Below are positions 23,358-31,522 of a DNA stretch of 45,170 nt, piece by piece (within the stretch, counting starts at the first letter, position 1; the number at the start of each line of letters is the position of its first letter). The notes below the pieces were generated by a model that saw only the letters and a program-made list of their open reading frames with translations, was not told where the DNA came from and made no database searches. Origin of the DNA: Saccharomonospora saliphila YIM 90502 (lineage in GTDB: Bacteria; Actinomycetota; Actinomycetes; Mycobacteriales; Pseudonocardiaceae); assembly GCF_000383795.1 (NCBI RefSeq), contig NZ_KB912728.1, positions 179,779-224,948 of the forward strand, written 5' to 3'. Made by a program: the position numbers and the translations under genes.

Positions 23358-24290
23358 ATGACGACGAACACCATGGACACGAACAGCACACCGACCGCCG
23401 ATGCCGCGGGTACCTGGCAGCTCGGCGACCGCACGGTCAACCGGGTCGGTTTCGGCGCGATGCGCCTGACCGGCATGCCCTGGGACGAGAAACCCAGGGA
23501 CCGCGCCGACGCGATCGCCGTGCTGCGCCGCGCTATCGAGCTCGGCGTCAACCACATCGACACCGCGGCCTTCTATTTCCTGCCCACCCGGTCGGCCAAT
23601 GAGTTGATCAGCACCGCGCTGCAGCCCTACCCCGACGACCTGGTCATCACCACGAAGGTCGGCCCCGGTCGTTCCCGGGACGGCGCGTTCGAGTACGCGC
23701 GTCCGGAGGCGCTGCGGAGTCAAGTGGAGGAGAACATCCGCCAGCTCGGGCTCGACCACCTCGACGTCGTCAATCTGCGCTGGGGAGCTGGGATGGAGAA
23801 GGCTCCGGGCTCTCTGGTCGAGCACTTCGGCGCGCTCGCCGAGTTGCGGGAGGCCGGCCTGGTCCGCCATCTCGGTGTCTCCCACATCGTGGCGGAGCAG
23901 CTGACCGAGGCGATGTCGATCGCGCCCGTGGTCTGTGTGCAGAACCGGTACGGTCTCACCGAGCGGCAGGACGACGACCTCGTGGAGCTGTGCGCCGAAC
24001 ACCGTATCGCGTTCGTGCCGTTCTTCGCCGTCGCGGCTTCGGTCCCCGGCGCGACACCGCACGGCGGCCACGACGAGGCGGGTCAGGCCGAGGTCATCAC
24101 GGTGGCCGAGGCCCACGGCGTGACGCCTGCGCAAGTCCGGCTCGCCTGGACGCTCCACCAAGGCGATCACATTCTCGCCATCCCCGGCACCGGCAACCGC
24201 GCACATCTGGAGGACAACATCGCGGCGGGCGCCCTCCAGCTCAGCGACGACGAGCTGGCACTGCTCGACAGTGTCACCGACGCGGGCTGA
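23358..24290 (+). CDS. Aldo/keto reductase
   Basis: This protein has 310 residues. ATG 23358 is chosen because the domain begins at once (residue 20 onward: VNRVGFGAMRLTG). The TIM-barrel motifs are present: NHIDTAAFY carries the Asp and Tyr, VITTKVG the Lys, and DHLDVVNLRW the region that normally holds the catalytic His. AIPGTGNRAHLEDN is the NADP-binding loop. It is probably a cytoplasmic NADPH-dependent carbonyl reductase of broad substrate range. The divergent LuxR-type gene is the candidate regulator. Confidence 0.9.
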   Translation: MTTNTMDTNSTPTADAAGTWQLGDRTVNRVGFGAMRLTGMPWDEKPRDRADAIAVLRRAIELGVNHIDTAAFYFLPTRSANELISTALQPYPDDLVITTKVGPGRSRDGAFEYARPEALRSQVEENIRQLGLDHLDVVNLRWGAGMEKAPGSLVEHFGALAELREAGLVRHLGVSHIVAEQLTEAMSIAPVVCVQNRYGLTERQDDDLVELCAEHRIAFVPFFAVAASVPGATPHGGHDEAGQAEVITVAEAHGVTPAQVRLAWTLHQGDHILAIPGTGNRAHLEDNIAAGALQLSDDELALLDSVTDAG

Positions 24291-24312
24291 GTCCTGCCGA
24301 CCCAACGGCCGG

Positions 24313-24939
24313 TCAGGGCAGGTCAAGGTCGCGCGGCCCGGCGTCGATGACATCGACCGCGGTACCGGAATGCTCGGCCAGCCACGCGTCGAAGCCGTCC
24401 ACCGCGTCTTCGGCGACGGCGACCGTGAAGGTGACGTCCGAGCCGTACTCCACGCCGCTCACCCGGTACGGCGAGTGGCGCAAGTGATGCTCCAGGCGCC
24501 CGGCCCGGTCGTGCGGGACCGCGACCAGCAACTCGCGGTGGCGCACCCGGCGAAGCTCGCCGACCGTATCCAGCGTCGCGGTCAGCGCCCCAGAGTAGGC
24601 ACGGACCAGGCCACCGGCACCGAGCTTGATACCGCCGAACCAGCGGGAGACGACGGCGACGACGTCGGTCAGGCCGCGTCGGGTCAGTACCTCCAGCATC
24701 GGGACACCGGCCGTGCCCGAGGGCTCGCCGTCATCGTTGCTGCGGGCCGTGAGCCCGCCGGTCTCGGGGTCACCGATACGCAGAGCGGAACAGTGGTGGT
24801 GGGCGTTCGGCCCGGCTCGCCGGACCCGGGTGATCACCGCGGCGGCCTCGTCGACGTCGGTGACACGGGCGACGGTGCACAGGAATCGGGAGCGCTGGAT
24901 CTCGATCTCGTGCTCCCCGTCGCGGGCGATCACCCGCAT
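24313..24939 (-). CDS. YigZ/IMPACT-family protein (UPF0029)
   Basis: This protein has 208 residues, with ATG 24939 after GAGGTGGGG. The IMPACT domain is unmistakable: SRFLCTVARV, NAHHHCSALRIG, SNDDGEPSGTAGVPML and SRWFGGIKLGAGGLVRAYS. A C-terminal DUF1949-like half follows. Bacterial YigZ proteins are conserved and of unsettled function; links to translation or proline peptide turnover have been suggested. It ends 22 nt from the convergent reductase gene. Confidence 0.93.
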   Translation of the reverse strand: MRVIARDGEHEIEIQRSRFLCTVARVTDVDEAAAVITRVRRAGPNAHHHCSALRIGDPETGGLTARSNDDGEPSGTAGVPMLEVLTRRGLTDVVAVVSRWFGGIKLGAGGLVRAYSGALTATLDTVGELRRVRHRELLVAVPHDRAGRLEHHLRHSPYRVSGVEYGSDVTFTVAVAEDAVDGFDAWLAEHSGTAVDVIDAGPRDLDLP

Positions 24940-25066
24940 TGCCCCACCTCGACCGCGCACTCACCGGATGTTCCGCTCAGCTGTCCGCTCGATCCTAACC
25001 CTGGTGTGCGGTAGTACGGCCGGGTGCGCCGGAGCTCACCGTCAGCGTGGACGGGCGCGCGAGTCC

Positions 25067-25104
25067 TTGACAGGCAAGTGTCTACTTGCCTATAACTGCG
25101 CTCA
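25067..25104 (+). promoter_or_regulatory. Promoter with embedded operator for ArsR gene, predicted leaderless
   Basis: TTGACA (25067-25072) and TATAAC (25091-25096) are 18 nt apart. The perfect inverted repeat AGGCAAGT-GTCT-ACTTGCCT (25072-25091) fills the space between them. The ATG at 25104 sits 7 nt after the -10 box, where transcription would begin, so the mRNA is probably leaderless. Repressor on the repeat would block polymerase directly. Confidence 0.75.
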
Positions 25105-25394
25105 TGGACGCGGACCTGTTCAAGGCTGTTGGCGACGCGACGCGACGCACCATCCTGGACGAGCTGACCGACAAGGACGGTCAGACGCTGTTCGAGATCT
25201 GCGGCCGACTGGCCATGAAGCACGGGCTGTCCTCCTCGCGGCAGGCCATCTCGCAGCACCTCGCGGTGCTCGAACAGGTCGGCCTGGTGCGCACCCGACG
25301 GCAGGGTCGGTACAAGTTCCACTACCTCGACACGAGCCCCCTGCGCTCGATCGTCGAGCGGTGGCCCATCGACAGAGAGGAACCGGGACCATGA
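25104..25394 (+). CDS. ArsR-family transcriptional repressor
   Basis: This protein has 96 residues. ATG 25104 is supported by the promoter spacing; an upstream TTG at 25086 lies inside the -10 box. It is a winged helix-turn-helix of the ArsR type (MDADLFKAVGDATRRTILDE at the start, SSSRQAISQHLAVLEQVGLV as recognition helix, RQGRYKFHYLD as wing). No metal-binding Cys pair is seen, so it is not a metal sensor; it resembles the SdpR/YdfF-like group. The stop overlaps the next start (ATGA), so regulator and VOC enzyme are co-translated. Confidence 0.9.
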   Translation: MDADLFKAVGDATRRTILDELTDKDGQTLFEICGRLAMKHGLSSSRQAISQHLAVLEQVGLVRTRRQGRYKFHYLDTSPLRSIVERWPIDREEPGP

Positions 25395-25780
25395 TCCGCA
25401 TCAACATCACCAGCGTGCTGGTCGACGACCAGGCCAAGGCGCTGGCCTTCTACACCGACATCCTGGGGTTCATCAAGAAGACCGACGAACCCGTGGGCGG
25501 GGCTCGCTGGCTCACCGTGGTCTCACCCGCCGACCCGGACGGGGTCGAGCTGCTGCTGGAGCCGGACGGCCACCCGGCGGTCGGCCCGTTCAAACGAGCC
25601 TTGGTCGCCGACGGTATCCCGTTCACCCAGTTCGCCGTCGACGACGTGTATGCCGAGGTCGAGCGGCTCAAGGGGCTGGGCGTCGAGTTCACCCAGGACG
25701 CGACCGACATGGGGCCGGTGGTCACCGCCGTGTTCGACGACACCTGCGGCAACCTGATCCAGATCGCCGCCACGAAATAG
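25391..25780 (+). CDS. VOC-family (glyoxalase/bleomycin-resistance-like) protein
   Basis: This protein has 129 residues from ATG 25391, overlapping the ArsR stop by 4 nt. It is a single VOC domain with two beta-alpha-beta-beta-beta modules: ITSVLVDDQAKALAFYTDIL then GF first, and IPFTQFAVDDVYAEVERLKG second, ending FDDTCGNLIQIAATK where the Glu or Gln metal ligand would lie. Substrates of this family vary widely (methylglyoxal adducts, antibiotics, aromatic compounds). Pairing with an ArsR repressor suggests an inducible stress or detoxification unit. Confidence 0.88.
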   Translation: MIRINITSVLVDDQAKALAFYTDILGFIKKTDEPVGGARWLTVVSPADPDGVELLLEPDGHPAVGPFKRALVADGIPFTQFAVDDVYAEVERLKGLGVEFTQDATDMGPVVTAVFDDTCGNLIQIAATK

Positions 25781-25901
25781 TGGGCGGGCACCGCCGACCG
25801 GAATCTCGGACCTGGTTATCGAACCTGTGCGCTGAGGGGCAGGAGCCCGCGGGCCTGCGGGGGTGCGATCGCGTGCGTGCTATCCGCGGCCCGCGGGCGA
25901 G

Positions 25902-26108
25902 TCAGCGCGTCAGATCGTCGAGAACGGCCGTGACGTCGTTGGGATGGTAGTAGGTGCGCACACCCTCGGTATAACGGCGCCACCGGTGTTTGTGCGCATA
26001 GCGATAGATGGTGCCCTTGGGAATGCGCCAGATGCTGGCGATGTCATCGGCCGTCAAGCCCGCTACCGCGTGTTCACGGTCCACGTTCGTCCGCCTTGGT
26101 TGTGTCAT
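25902..26108 (-). CDS. Small helix-turn-helix DNA-binding protein
   Basis: This protein has 68 residues. ATG 26108 overlaps the upstream stop as ATGA, which fixes the start; a longer frame to 26147 lacks a ribosome site. The single domain is a MerR/excisionase-like HTH with wing: LTADDIASIWRIPKGTIYRY, then RYTEGVRTYYHPNDV. It is translationally coupled to the 206-residue protein upstream. Such pairs are widespread in streptomycetes and relatives, often near secondary-metabolite or integrated elements, and have no settled role. Confidence 0.75.
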   Translation of the reverse strand: MTQPRRTNVDREHAVAGLTADDIASIWRIPKGTIYRYAHKHRWRRYTEGVRTYYHPNDVTAVLDDLTR

Positions 26109-26725
26109 ATCAGACTGCCGAGCTTCGACCAGCGGGTCACCGGCCATGAGTGGACGGAGGATTCAGAGCAGGTGATCTCGGAACGAGGAAGGTCACCGTG
26201 GGGCCGGATGAGAGCGAAGAGCTCACCATCACACTCGGGGGCGGGGCAGTGGCCGACACGGATGCGTCTGCCGTCGTCCGGGTAGGCGACGCGGGCTGCC
26301 GTCCGCTCGAGGTGCCGGATCTCGTCCGCCAGATCGCCCGCGGCGGGATGCCGGCACAGCCAGTCGACATGGCGAACCAGGAATCGCGCCAGGACCGCGA
26401 TGTCCCGTGCCGGCGGCTCCACGCGTCGTTCCTCGGTCACGAGTCCCGCCCACGAGGCAAGAACCGTACGAATCGACGACCGTACTTCGACCGCGGCGGC
26501 ATTCATCGAGGAATCCCTGTTCGCGGCCCTGCGCGGGCGCTTCCGTATGACCCGTACTTCTTTCGACCCTTCACCCCCGCCGCAGTCCGAATACAGCGCG
26601 GGCAATGCCCGAAGCCCTTCTACGAGATGGTCTCGGCACGGGAGGCAGAGAAACCCTGCGTCGGCTCTCCGTGATCCCTTCCCTTCGCTTCTGCACGAGG
26701 CGGTCCGGCATAACTCGCTTCCCAT
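26105..26725 (-). CDS. Conserved actinomycete protein of OvmZ-like type with Cys pairs
   Basis: This protein has 206 residues. ATG 26725 has GGAGG 7 nt upstream. The N-terminus has paired cysteines (CRTASC, LCLPCRDHL) like a small zinc ribbon. The middle is helical (NAAAVEVRSSIRTVLASWAG, LARFLVRHVDWLCRHPAAGD), and the C-terminus has another Cys group (GHCPAPECDGELFALIRP, ITCSESSVHSW). This layout matches a common streptomycete family sometimes labelled OvmZ protein, function unknown. With the downstream HTH gene it probably forms a two-protein regulatory unit. Confidence 0.72.
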   Translation of the reverse strand: MGSELCRTASCRSEGKGSRRADAGFLCLPCRDHLVEGLRALPALYSDCGGGEGSKEVRVIRKRPRRAANRDSSMNAAAVEVRSSIRTVLASWAGLVTEERRVEPPARDIAVLARFLVRHVDWLCRHPAAGDLADEIRHLERTAARVAYPDDGRRIRVGHCPAPECDGELFALIRPHGDLPRSEITCSESSVHSWPVTRWSKLGSLI

Positions 26726-27990
26726 CACGCGGCCTCCGGGTTGAGGATCAGCTCAACTATTCGGAAATCGACGATCGTGTCGTGTGCTATTATCGACAAA
26801 TCGCCTATCCCCTGTGTTGCGCAGGGAGTAGATCGCAGGTTCGCTACGCCTGTCAACACCGAAGGTGGGGGAGTACGCGTGCGGGCCGAGTAGCGACCGA
26901 ATGGCGTAGAGACCGTCCGGTGGACGGGCTAACCGTGGATTACGACCGTTGGTCGTGGATGGTCGGTCCGTGGTTGGGTGAGCGTTGCGCTGGATGTTGC
27001 CGGCCCGTTACTTCCTGGGCGTTCGAGGTGGCTTGGTCGTCGGGTTCGGACCGTGGTCGAGCCGTTGTATCCCACGCGGCCGCTCGGATGAGCTCGTCGT
27101 GGCCTGCCGCGAACGTCCGCCGGGCGCGAGTCCCGCCCGGCGAAGGTCCTATGAGGGCTGTCGAATTGAGCTGGTTCTCCCGCGCAGCCCTGACCGGGCG
27201 GCGTGTGCCCCGGTAAGAGGGTCATGTGCCGCGGTGCGGGGCGTGGGCGCCCTGCCGACGTCCGGCCGCCACCCGTGAGAGCCGCTCGCTGGGCCGGAAC
27301 TCGTCGCCGGAGGCCGGACTCTGGTGGTTCAGGTCGACGGGTCGCAGCCCACGACCCGTGCGTTGTACGGGGGCTTCCGCCGAAAAGCGCAGTGGACTGC
27401 ACCAAGAGCAAGAAGAGGCGCGGCTCAATCGGTCCCGTGGGTCCCGGGCAGCCCTATGGGAAGACTCAAGAGCCGCTGAAGATGACCTTGACAGTCGGAC
27501 TGCGAAGACGGTACCAATATACTCGTTGTCCTGATTGTACCCACGTGAAAGAGTCGACGCGGAAACGTGAGGTCACAGTGGCGCCGTGAATGAGTAGCCA
27601 CAGTAGTTGAGTAAAGGTCGATCTGGTCTCCGTAGCGTTCTGGAGATGGTGATGATTTCTGTGGTGGACCGCTGTGACTGACCGGAAGCGACCGCTGCTG
27701 TAGGTCCGCGTCACCGCCGCGGACCGAATCCGGCCGGGAGCGGTGTCGTATTTGTCGGCGGATTCGTTTTCGTGCGCCGTGGCAAGCGGTTCGGAGGCAA
27801 CGTTCTGACCGTCTCGGTGCGTGGTCTGTGCGGTAACCGGGCGACCGGAATCGGTTCGCTGTTTTCCGAAGGGCGTGGACGGACCGGTGCGGTTCCGGTG
27901 CCGCGCTCTGTTGGTGTGTGTCAGAGTCGGGGGTCGTTCGGCGAGCGATCCGGCGGATTTTCGAGGACAGACGACAAGGAAGCGACGGGT
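26726..27990. other. Long gene-poor stretch before the biosynthetic cluster
   Basis: No gene is supported on either strand across about 1.2 kb; the open frames lack ribosome sites and family features. A promoter-like TTGACA (27488-27493) with TACCAA 18 nt later points toward the cluster but lies about 500 nt before the cupin start. The region may hold regulatory sequence, a small RNA, or decayed DNA. Confidence 0.35.
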
Positions 27991-28533
27991 ATGAGCGGTC
28001 TGATTGTCCCGCCCGGTGAGGGGCGACAACTGAACACGGAGATGCAGGAGATCACGTTCAAGGCCACCGCGGCGGACGGTTCGGCGATCTCGGTTTTCGA
28101 GGTGATGGTCCCGCCGGGGTTCGATGTCGGGGCGCACACCCACCAGCACTCGCAGGAGTTCTTCTACGTCCTTGAGGGGACGCTGGAGCTGCTCGCGTTC
28201 GAGCCGGTCGAGCGCACCGGCGACCGGTGGCAGCACTGGGAGTCCGCCGAGGGGGAGCGGGTCGTCCGTGCGGGGCCGGGTAGCTGCATGTTCGTCCCTC
28301 CCGGGTGCCCGCACGCGTTCCGGAACGCCACCGACGAGCCCGCGCGCATGCTGTTCCAGAGCTACCCCTCGCCCGATCACGAGCACTACTTCGAGGAGAT
28401 CTACGACATCTTCTCCGCGGGCCGGTCAATGAATCCGGAGGCCGTCCAGGAGCTGCGGGACCGTTACGACATCAATCAGATCACGCCGCTTCGCTTCGAG
28501 CCGCCCGCACACTCGCACGCCCAGGATCGGTAA
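27991..28533 (+). CDS. Cupin-domain protein, candidate tetrahydroxynaphthalene monooxygenase
   Basis: This protein has 180 residues; ATG 27991 follows AAGGA. The cupin barrel is clear: GAHTHQHSQEFFYVLEGTLE supplies the metal His-His-Glu set, and FVPPGCPHAFRN the later His. Cupins of the MomA type oxidise 1,3,6,8-tetrahydroxynaphthalene to flaviolin in naphthoquinone meroterpenoid pathways. As first gene of a cluster containing RppA, aminotransferase and ABBA prenyltransferases, this role is likely. A C-terminal helical extension (HYFEEIYDIFSAGRSMNPEA) extends beyond the barrel. Family certain, reaction inferred from neighbours. Confidence 0.82.
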   Translation: MSGLIVPPGEGRQLNTEMQEITFKATAADGSAISVFEVMVPPGFDVGAHTHQHSQEFFYVLEGTLELLAFEPVERTGDRWQHWESAEGERVVRAGPGSCMFVPPGCPHAFRNATDEPARMLFQSYPSPDHEHYFEEIYDIFSAGRSMNPEAVQELRDRYDINQITPLRFEPPAHSHAQDR

Positions 28534-28561
28534 CGCTCGACTCGGAACCCGAGGTGCCATC

Positions 28562-29716
28562 ATGGAGACGATTCCCCTGGTTCACGCGAGCTTGGGCGAA
28601 CAGGAGCTGGCGGCCGTCGCCGAGGTGTTCTCCTCGGGGTGGCCTGCCGGCCAGGGACCGAGCGGGAAGGCGCTCGAAGCCGAACTGGCCGAACGGTACG
28701 GTGTGGGCGACGCGCTCGCGCTGAGCAATTGTGGCGCCGCGCTCCATCTGTCACTGCTCGCGCTCGGCGTCGCGCCCGGTGACGAGGTGATCGTCGCGGA
28801 TTACACGTTCCCGGCTCCGGCCCATGCGGTGCGCTACGTCGGTGCGGAACCCGTCTTCGCCGACGTGCGCGCCGACACCGGCACTGTCGATCCCCGGGCT
28901 GTGGCGGACCTGATCGGTCCGCGAACGGTGGGCGTGATCGCGGTGGACACGGTTGGTCTGCCCGCCGACTACGCGGAATTGCAGTCCCTGGCCGACCGCC
29001 ACGGGCTGTTCCTCGTCGAGGACGCCGCCTGCGCTGTCGGGGCGACCTACCGCGGGCGGGAGGCGGGCACGCTGGCACCGGTGGCGTGCCTGTCGTTCCA
29101 CGGTCGCAAAGGCGCCACCAGTGGTGAGGGCGGGGCGTTGCTCGCCGCCGATCCGGCGCTCGGGGCAGGCGCGCGGCTGCGCTCGTCGTTCGGTATCGGG
29201 AGCATCTTCGAGCAGTCGCAGGAGGTCGGCCTGCCGATCCCGGTATTCGAGGAGATCGGGTACAACTACAAGTTGTCCGACATCGCCGCCGCGATCCTGC
29301 GGGTGCAGCTCGGCCGGATCGGCGAGCTGCTGGACCGCCGGAGCGCCGTCGCGGCACGCTACGGCGAACTGCTCGCGGACGAGGAACTCCTCACGGTGCC
29401 GACGGTGCCGCAGGACCGTACGCACGCGTGGCAGTCCTACATGGTGACACTCGATCCGGGCGTGGACCGCGCGGCGGTCGCCGCCGACCTCCGTTCCCAG
29501 GGGATCGGTTGCGGCCACGGGACCTGGGCGTGTCATCTGCAGCCCGTGTACGCCAAGGAGGGGTCGTGCCCGGTCTCGGCGGACCTCTTCCGGCGCAACC
29601 TCGCCATTCCGATGCATGCCGAACTGGACACGCAGCAGGTCGAACGGGTCGCGGAGGTCCTGCGCGATGCGGTTCGCACACACGCACGTCCGCACGGTGG
29701 CCGCCGGGCGGGGTAG
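28562..29716 (+). CDS. PLP-dependent DegT/DnrJ/EryC1/StrS-family aminotransferase
   Basis: This protein has 384 residues from ATG 28562, with GAGG 7 nt upstream and 28 nt after the cupin gene. The fold type I features are SNCGAALHLSLLALGV (phosphate and ring contacts), FLVEDAAC with the Asp for the pyridine nitrogen (Asp154), and SFHGRKGATSGEGG with Lys183 as the Schiff-base Lys. Most relatives act on keto-sugars, but no sugar genes are nearby. In furaquinocin-type pathways a homologue (Fur3) aminates the hydroxynaphthoquinone to 8-amino-flaviolin, which suits this cluster better. This functional call is inference. Confidence 0.85.
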   Translation: METIPLVHASLGEQELAAVAEVFSSGWPAGQGPSGKALEAELAERYGVGDALALSNCGAALHLSLLALGVAPGDEVIVADYTFPAPAHAVRYVGAEPVFADVRADTGTVDPRAVADLIGPRTVGVIAVDTVGLPADYAELQSLADRHGLFLVEDAACAVGATYRGREAGTLAPVACLSFHGRKGATSGEGGALLAADPALGAGARLRSSFGIGSIFEQSQEVGLPIPVFEEIGYNYKLSDIAAAILRVQLGRIGELLDRRSAVAARYGELLADEELLTVPTVPQDRTHAWQSYMVTLDPGVDRAAVAADLRSQGIGCGHGTWACHLQPVYAKEGSCPVSADLFRRNLAIPMHAELDTQQVERVAEVLRDAVRTHARPHGGRRAG

Positions 29717-29777
29717 GACGACGAATGACCGGCCCAGGCCGGATCGGGAAGCCAGAATCGATGTTCGGGAGGACGAT

Positions 29778-30686
29778 GTGTCCGAAACCGCTGAGTTGAC
29801 GCGTCTCTACTCGGCCCTTGAAGAATCGGCCGCGGTGCTGAACGTCCCCTTTTCGGGGGCCACGGTTCAGCCTGTCTTGACCGCGTACGGCGATGTGGTC
29901 CCGCACGCGATGATCGCCTTCAGGGTGACCAGCGCCGAGAGTGACGAGGGAGAGCTCGACTGCCGAATCCTGTTCCGGAAAGAGGTCGATCCGTACGCCG
30001 TGGCCTTGTCCGAAGGCTTCGTCCCGGCCTCCGGCCACCCCGTTGACGAGCTGCTCTCAAACATCCGCGAACGCTGTCCCATCGACAGCTACGGCATTGA
30101 TTTCGGGCTCGTCGGCGGGTTCAAGAAGATCTGGGCGTTCTTCCCCGAGGACGACTTCCAGCCGCTGTCGACGCTGGTCGAGATGCCGTCGATGCCGCGC
30201 AGCCTCGCAGCCAACGTCGAGTTCTTCGCACGGTACGGCCTGGACGACAGAGTGGGCCTGGTCGGCATCGACTATCACGACCGAACGGTGAACGTCTACT
30301 TCGGCAAGCTGCCGGGCGAGTGCCTCGATCCGGACGCTGTCCGGTCGATGCACCGGGAGATCGGCGTCGCGGAACCGAGTGAGCAGATGCTGAAGCTCTG
30401 CGAGCAGTCGTTCGGCATCTACTTCACGCTGAACTGGGACTCGCCGACCATCGAGCGGATCTCCTTCAGCGCGATCACTCCGGACCCGCTGTCGCTGCCC
30501 GTGCGGTTCGGCCCGAGGATCGAGCGCTTCGTCGAGAACTTCCGGCACGGCGCCGACAACCCCAAGATGGTGCATGCCGCGGTGAAGTCGACCGGCGAGG
30601 AGTACTACAAGATCCAGGCGTACTACCGGTGGCGGCCCCGTACGGTCAACCTGACCTCGGACGACTCCGCCGAGGTGTCCGCGTAG
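29778..30686 (+). CDS. ABBA-fold aromatic prenyltransferase (CloQ/NphB family), copy 1
   Basis: This protein has 302 residues, the normal size. GTG 29778 has GGAGG 5 nt upstream. Family features run through the whole chain: VQPVLTAYGDVVPHAMIAFR, DCRILFRKEVDPYAVAL, GIDFGLVGGFKKIWAFFPED, LVGIDYHDRTVNVYF, GIYFTLNWDSPTIERISFSA and EEYYKIQAYYRW at the end. These soluble enzymes attach dimethylallyl or geranyl groups to phenolic rings and usually do not need magnesium. The aromatic substrate should be the flaviolin-type product of this cluster. It shares the same blocks with the second copy at 34364, from which it has clearly diverged. Confidence 0.93.
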   Translation: MSETAELTRLYSALEESAAVLNVPFSGATVQPVLTAYGDVVPHAMIAFRVTSAESDEGELDCRILFRKEVDPYAVALSEGFVPASGHPVDELLSNIRERCPIDSYGIDFGLVGGFKKIWAFFPEDDFQPLSTLVEMPSMPRSLAANVEFFARYGLDDRVGLVGIDYHDRTVNVYFGKLPGECLDPDAVRSMHREIGVAEPSEQMLKLCEQSFGIYFTLNWDSPTIERISFSAITPDPLSLPVRFGPRIERFVENFRHGADNPKMVHAAVKSTGEEYYKIQAYYRWRPRTVNLTSDDSAEVSA

Positions 30687-30899
30687 GTGGGTTCCCGGCA
30701 CGCCACGGTGCCGCGCACGGTGTCGCGGTGCGCCGGCCTCGGCACTCTCGCCGGGGCGTTCCGCTCGACGGCGGTCCCGCCGTGGAGCACGCGGCCGGCC
30801 CGGCGACGTATCCCGGCACACGGGGAATCCCGTGCCGGACGCACGCCCCCGGTGCTGACGCGCCCCATGTCCTGTATTCGAAGAGGAAGGTGACCCGCC

Positions 30900-31448
30900 G
30901 TGGTTAGTCGGGAAGCGCAGCTGGTGGAGCTCGTCGATACGGACGGTGCTGCCAGCGGGTCCTGCAGCGTCGCCGAGGCGCACACCGCGCCCGGCCGGCT
31001 CCATCGGGCATTCTCGGTGATTCTGCTGGACGATCTCGGCCGGATCATGCTCCAACAGCGGGCCGCGGAGAAGAGCCGGTTCGCGTTGCGGTGGGCCAAC
31101 GCCTGCTGCAGTCACCCGGCGCCGGGGCAGAGTGTGTTCGACGCCGCCGATCAGCGGCTGCGTGAGGAGATCGGCGTGCGCGAGGTGGAGCTGCACCAGG
31201 CCGGTGTGTACCTCTACCGGGCGCAGGACCCGGAGACCGAGCGGGTCGAGCACGAGTACGACCACGTACTCGTCGGCCGCGTCACGGCCGACCCGGTCGT
31301 GCGTCCTGACCCGGCCGAAGTGGCCGATGTCCGCTGGGTGGACCCGGACCACGTCTGGGCGGACATGGCAGGCAATCCGGACCGGTATGCCCCCTGGCTC
31401 GAGGGCGTGCTCAAGGTGGCGACCGAGGCCACCGGCCGACCGTCGTGA
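30900..31448 (+). CDS. idi: Isopentenyl-diphosphate delta-isomerase type 1
   Basis: This protein has 182 residues from GTG 30900, after GGAAGG. It is a Nudix-fold IPP isomerase: LHRAFSVILLDDLGRIMLQQ, then RWANACCSHPAPGQSVFDAA with the catalytic Cys, LREEIGV with metal-binding Glu, EHEYDHVLVGRV with the second catalytic Glu, and VRWVDPDHVW. It converts isopentenyl to dimethylallyl diphosphate, the donor for the ABBA enzymes beside it. No mevalonate-pathway or geranyl-diphosphate-synthase gene is in the window, so the cluster only tunes the supply of the five-carbon donor. Confidence 0.95.
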   Translation: MVSREAQLVELVDTDGAASGSCSVAEAHTAPGRLHRAFSVILLDDLGRIMLQQRAAEKSRFALRWANACCSHPAPGQSVFDAADQRLREEIGVREVELHQAGVYLYRAQDPETERVEHEYDHVLVGRVTADPVVRPDPAEVADVRWVDPDHVWADMAGNPDRYAPWLEGVLKVATEATGRPS

Positions 31449-31522
31449 GCCGCGGTGCCCGTTCCCGCGTTGGCTGGTGGCCGTCCGCGCGTCCCGCGCG
31501 CACGACAAGGGAGACAGTCACG

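Noticed and set aside
26726-27590. Several plus-strand frames of 70-200 codons in the gene-poor stretch
   Set aside because: They overlap one another in different frames, lack ribosome sites and contain no recognisable protein pattern.
27466-28386. Minus-strand open frame of 306 codons
   Set aside because: It is antisense to the cupin gene, which has the metal-binding His/Glu pattern and a matching reading frame; the other frame has no domain signal.
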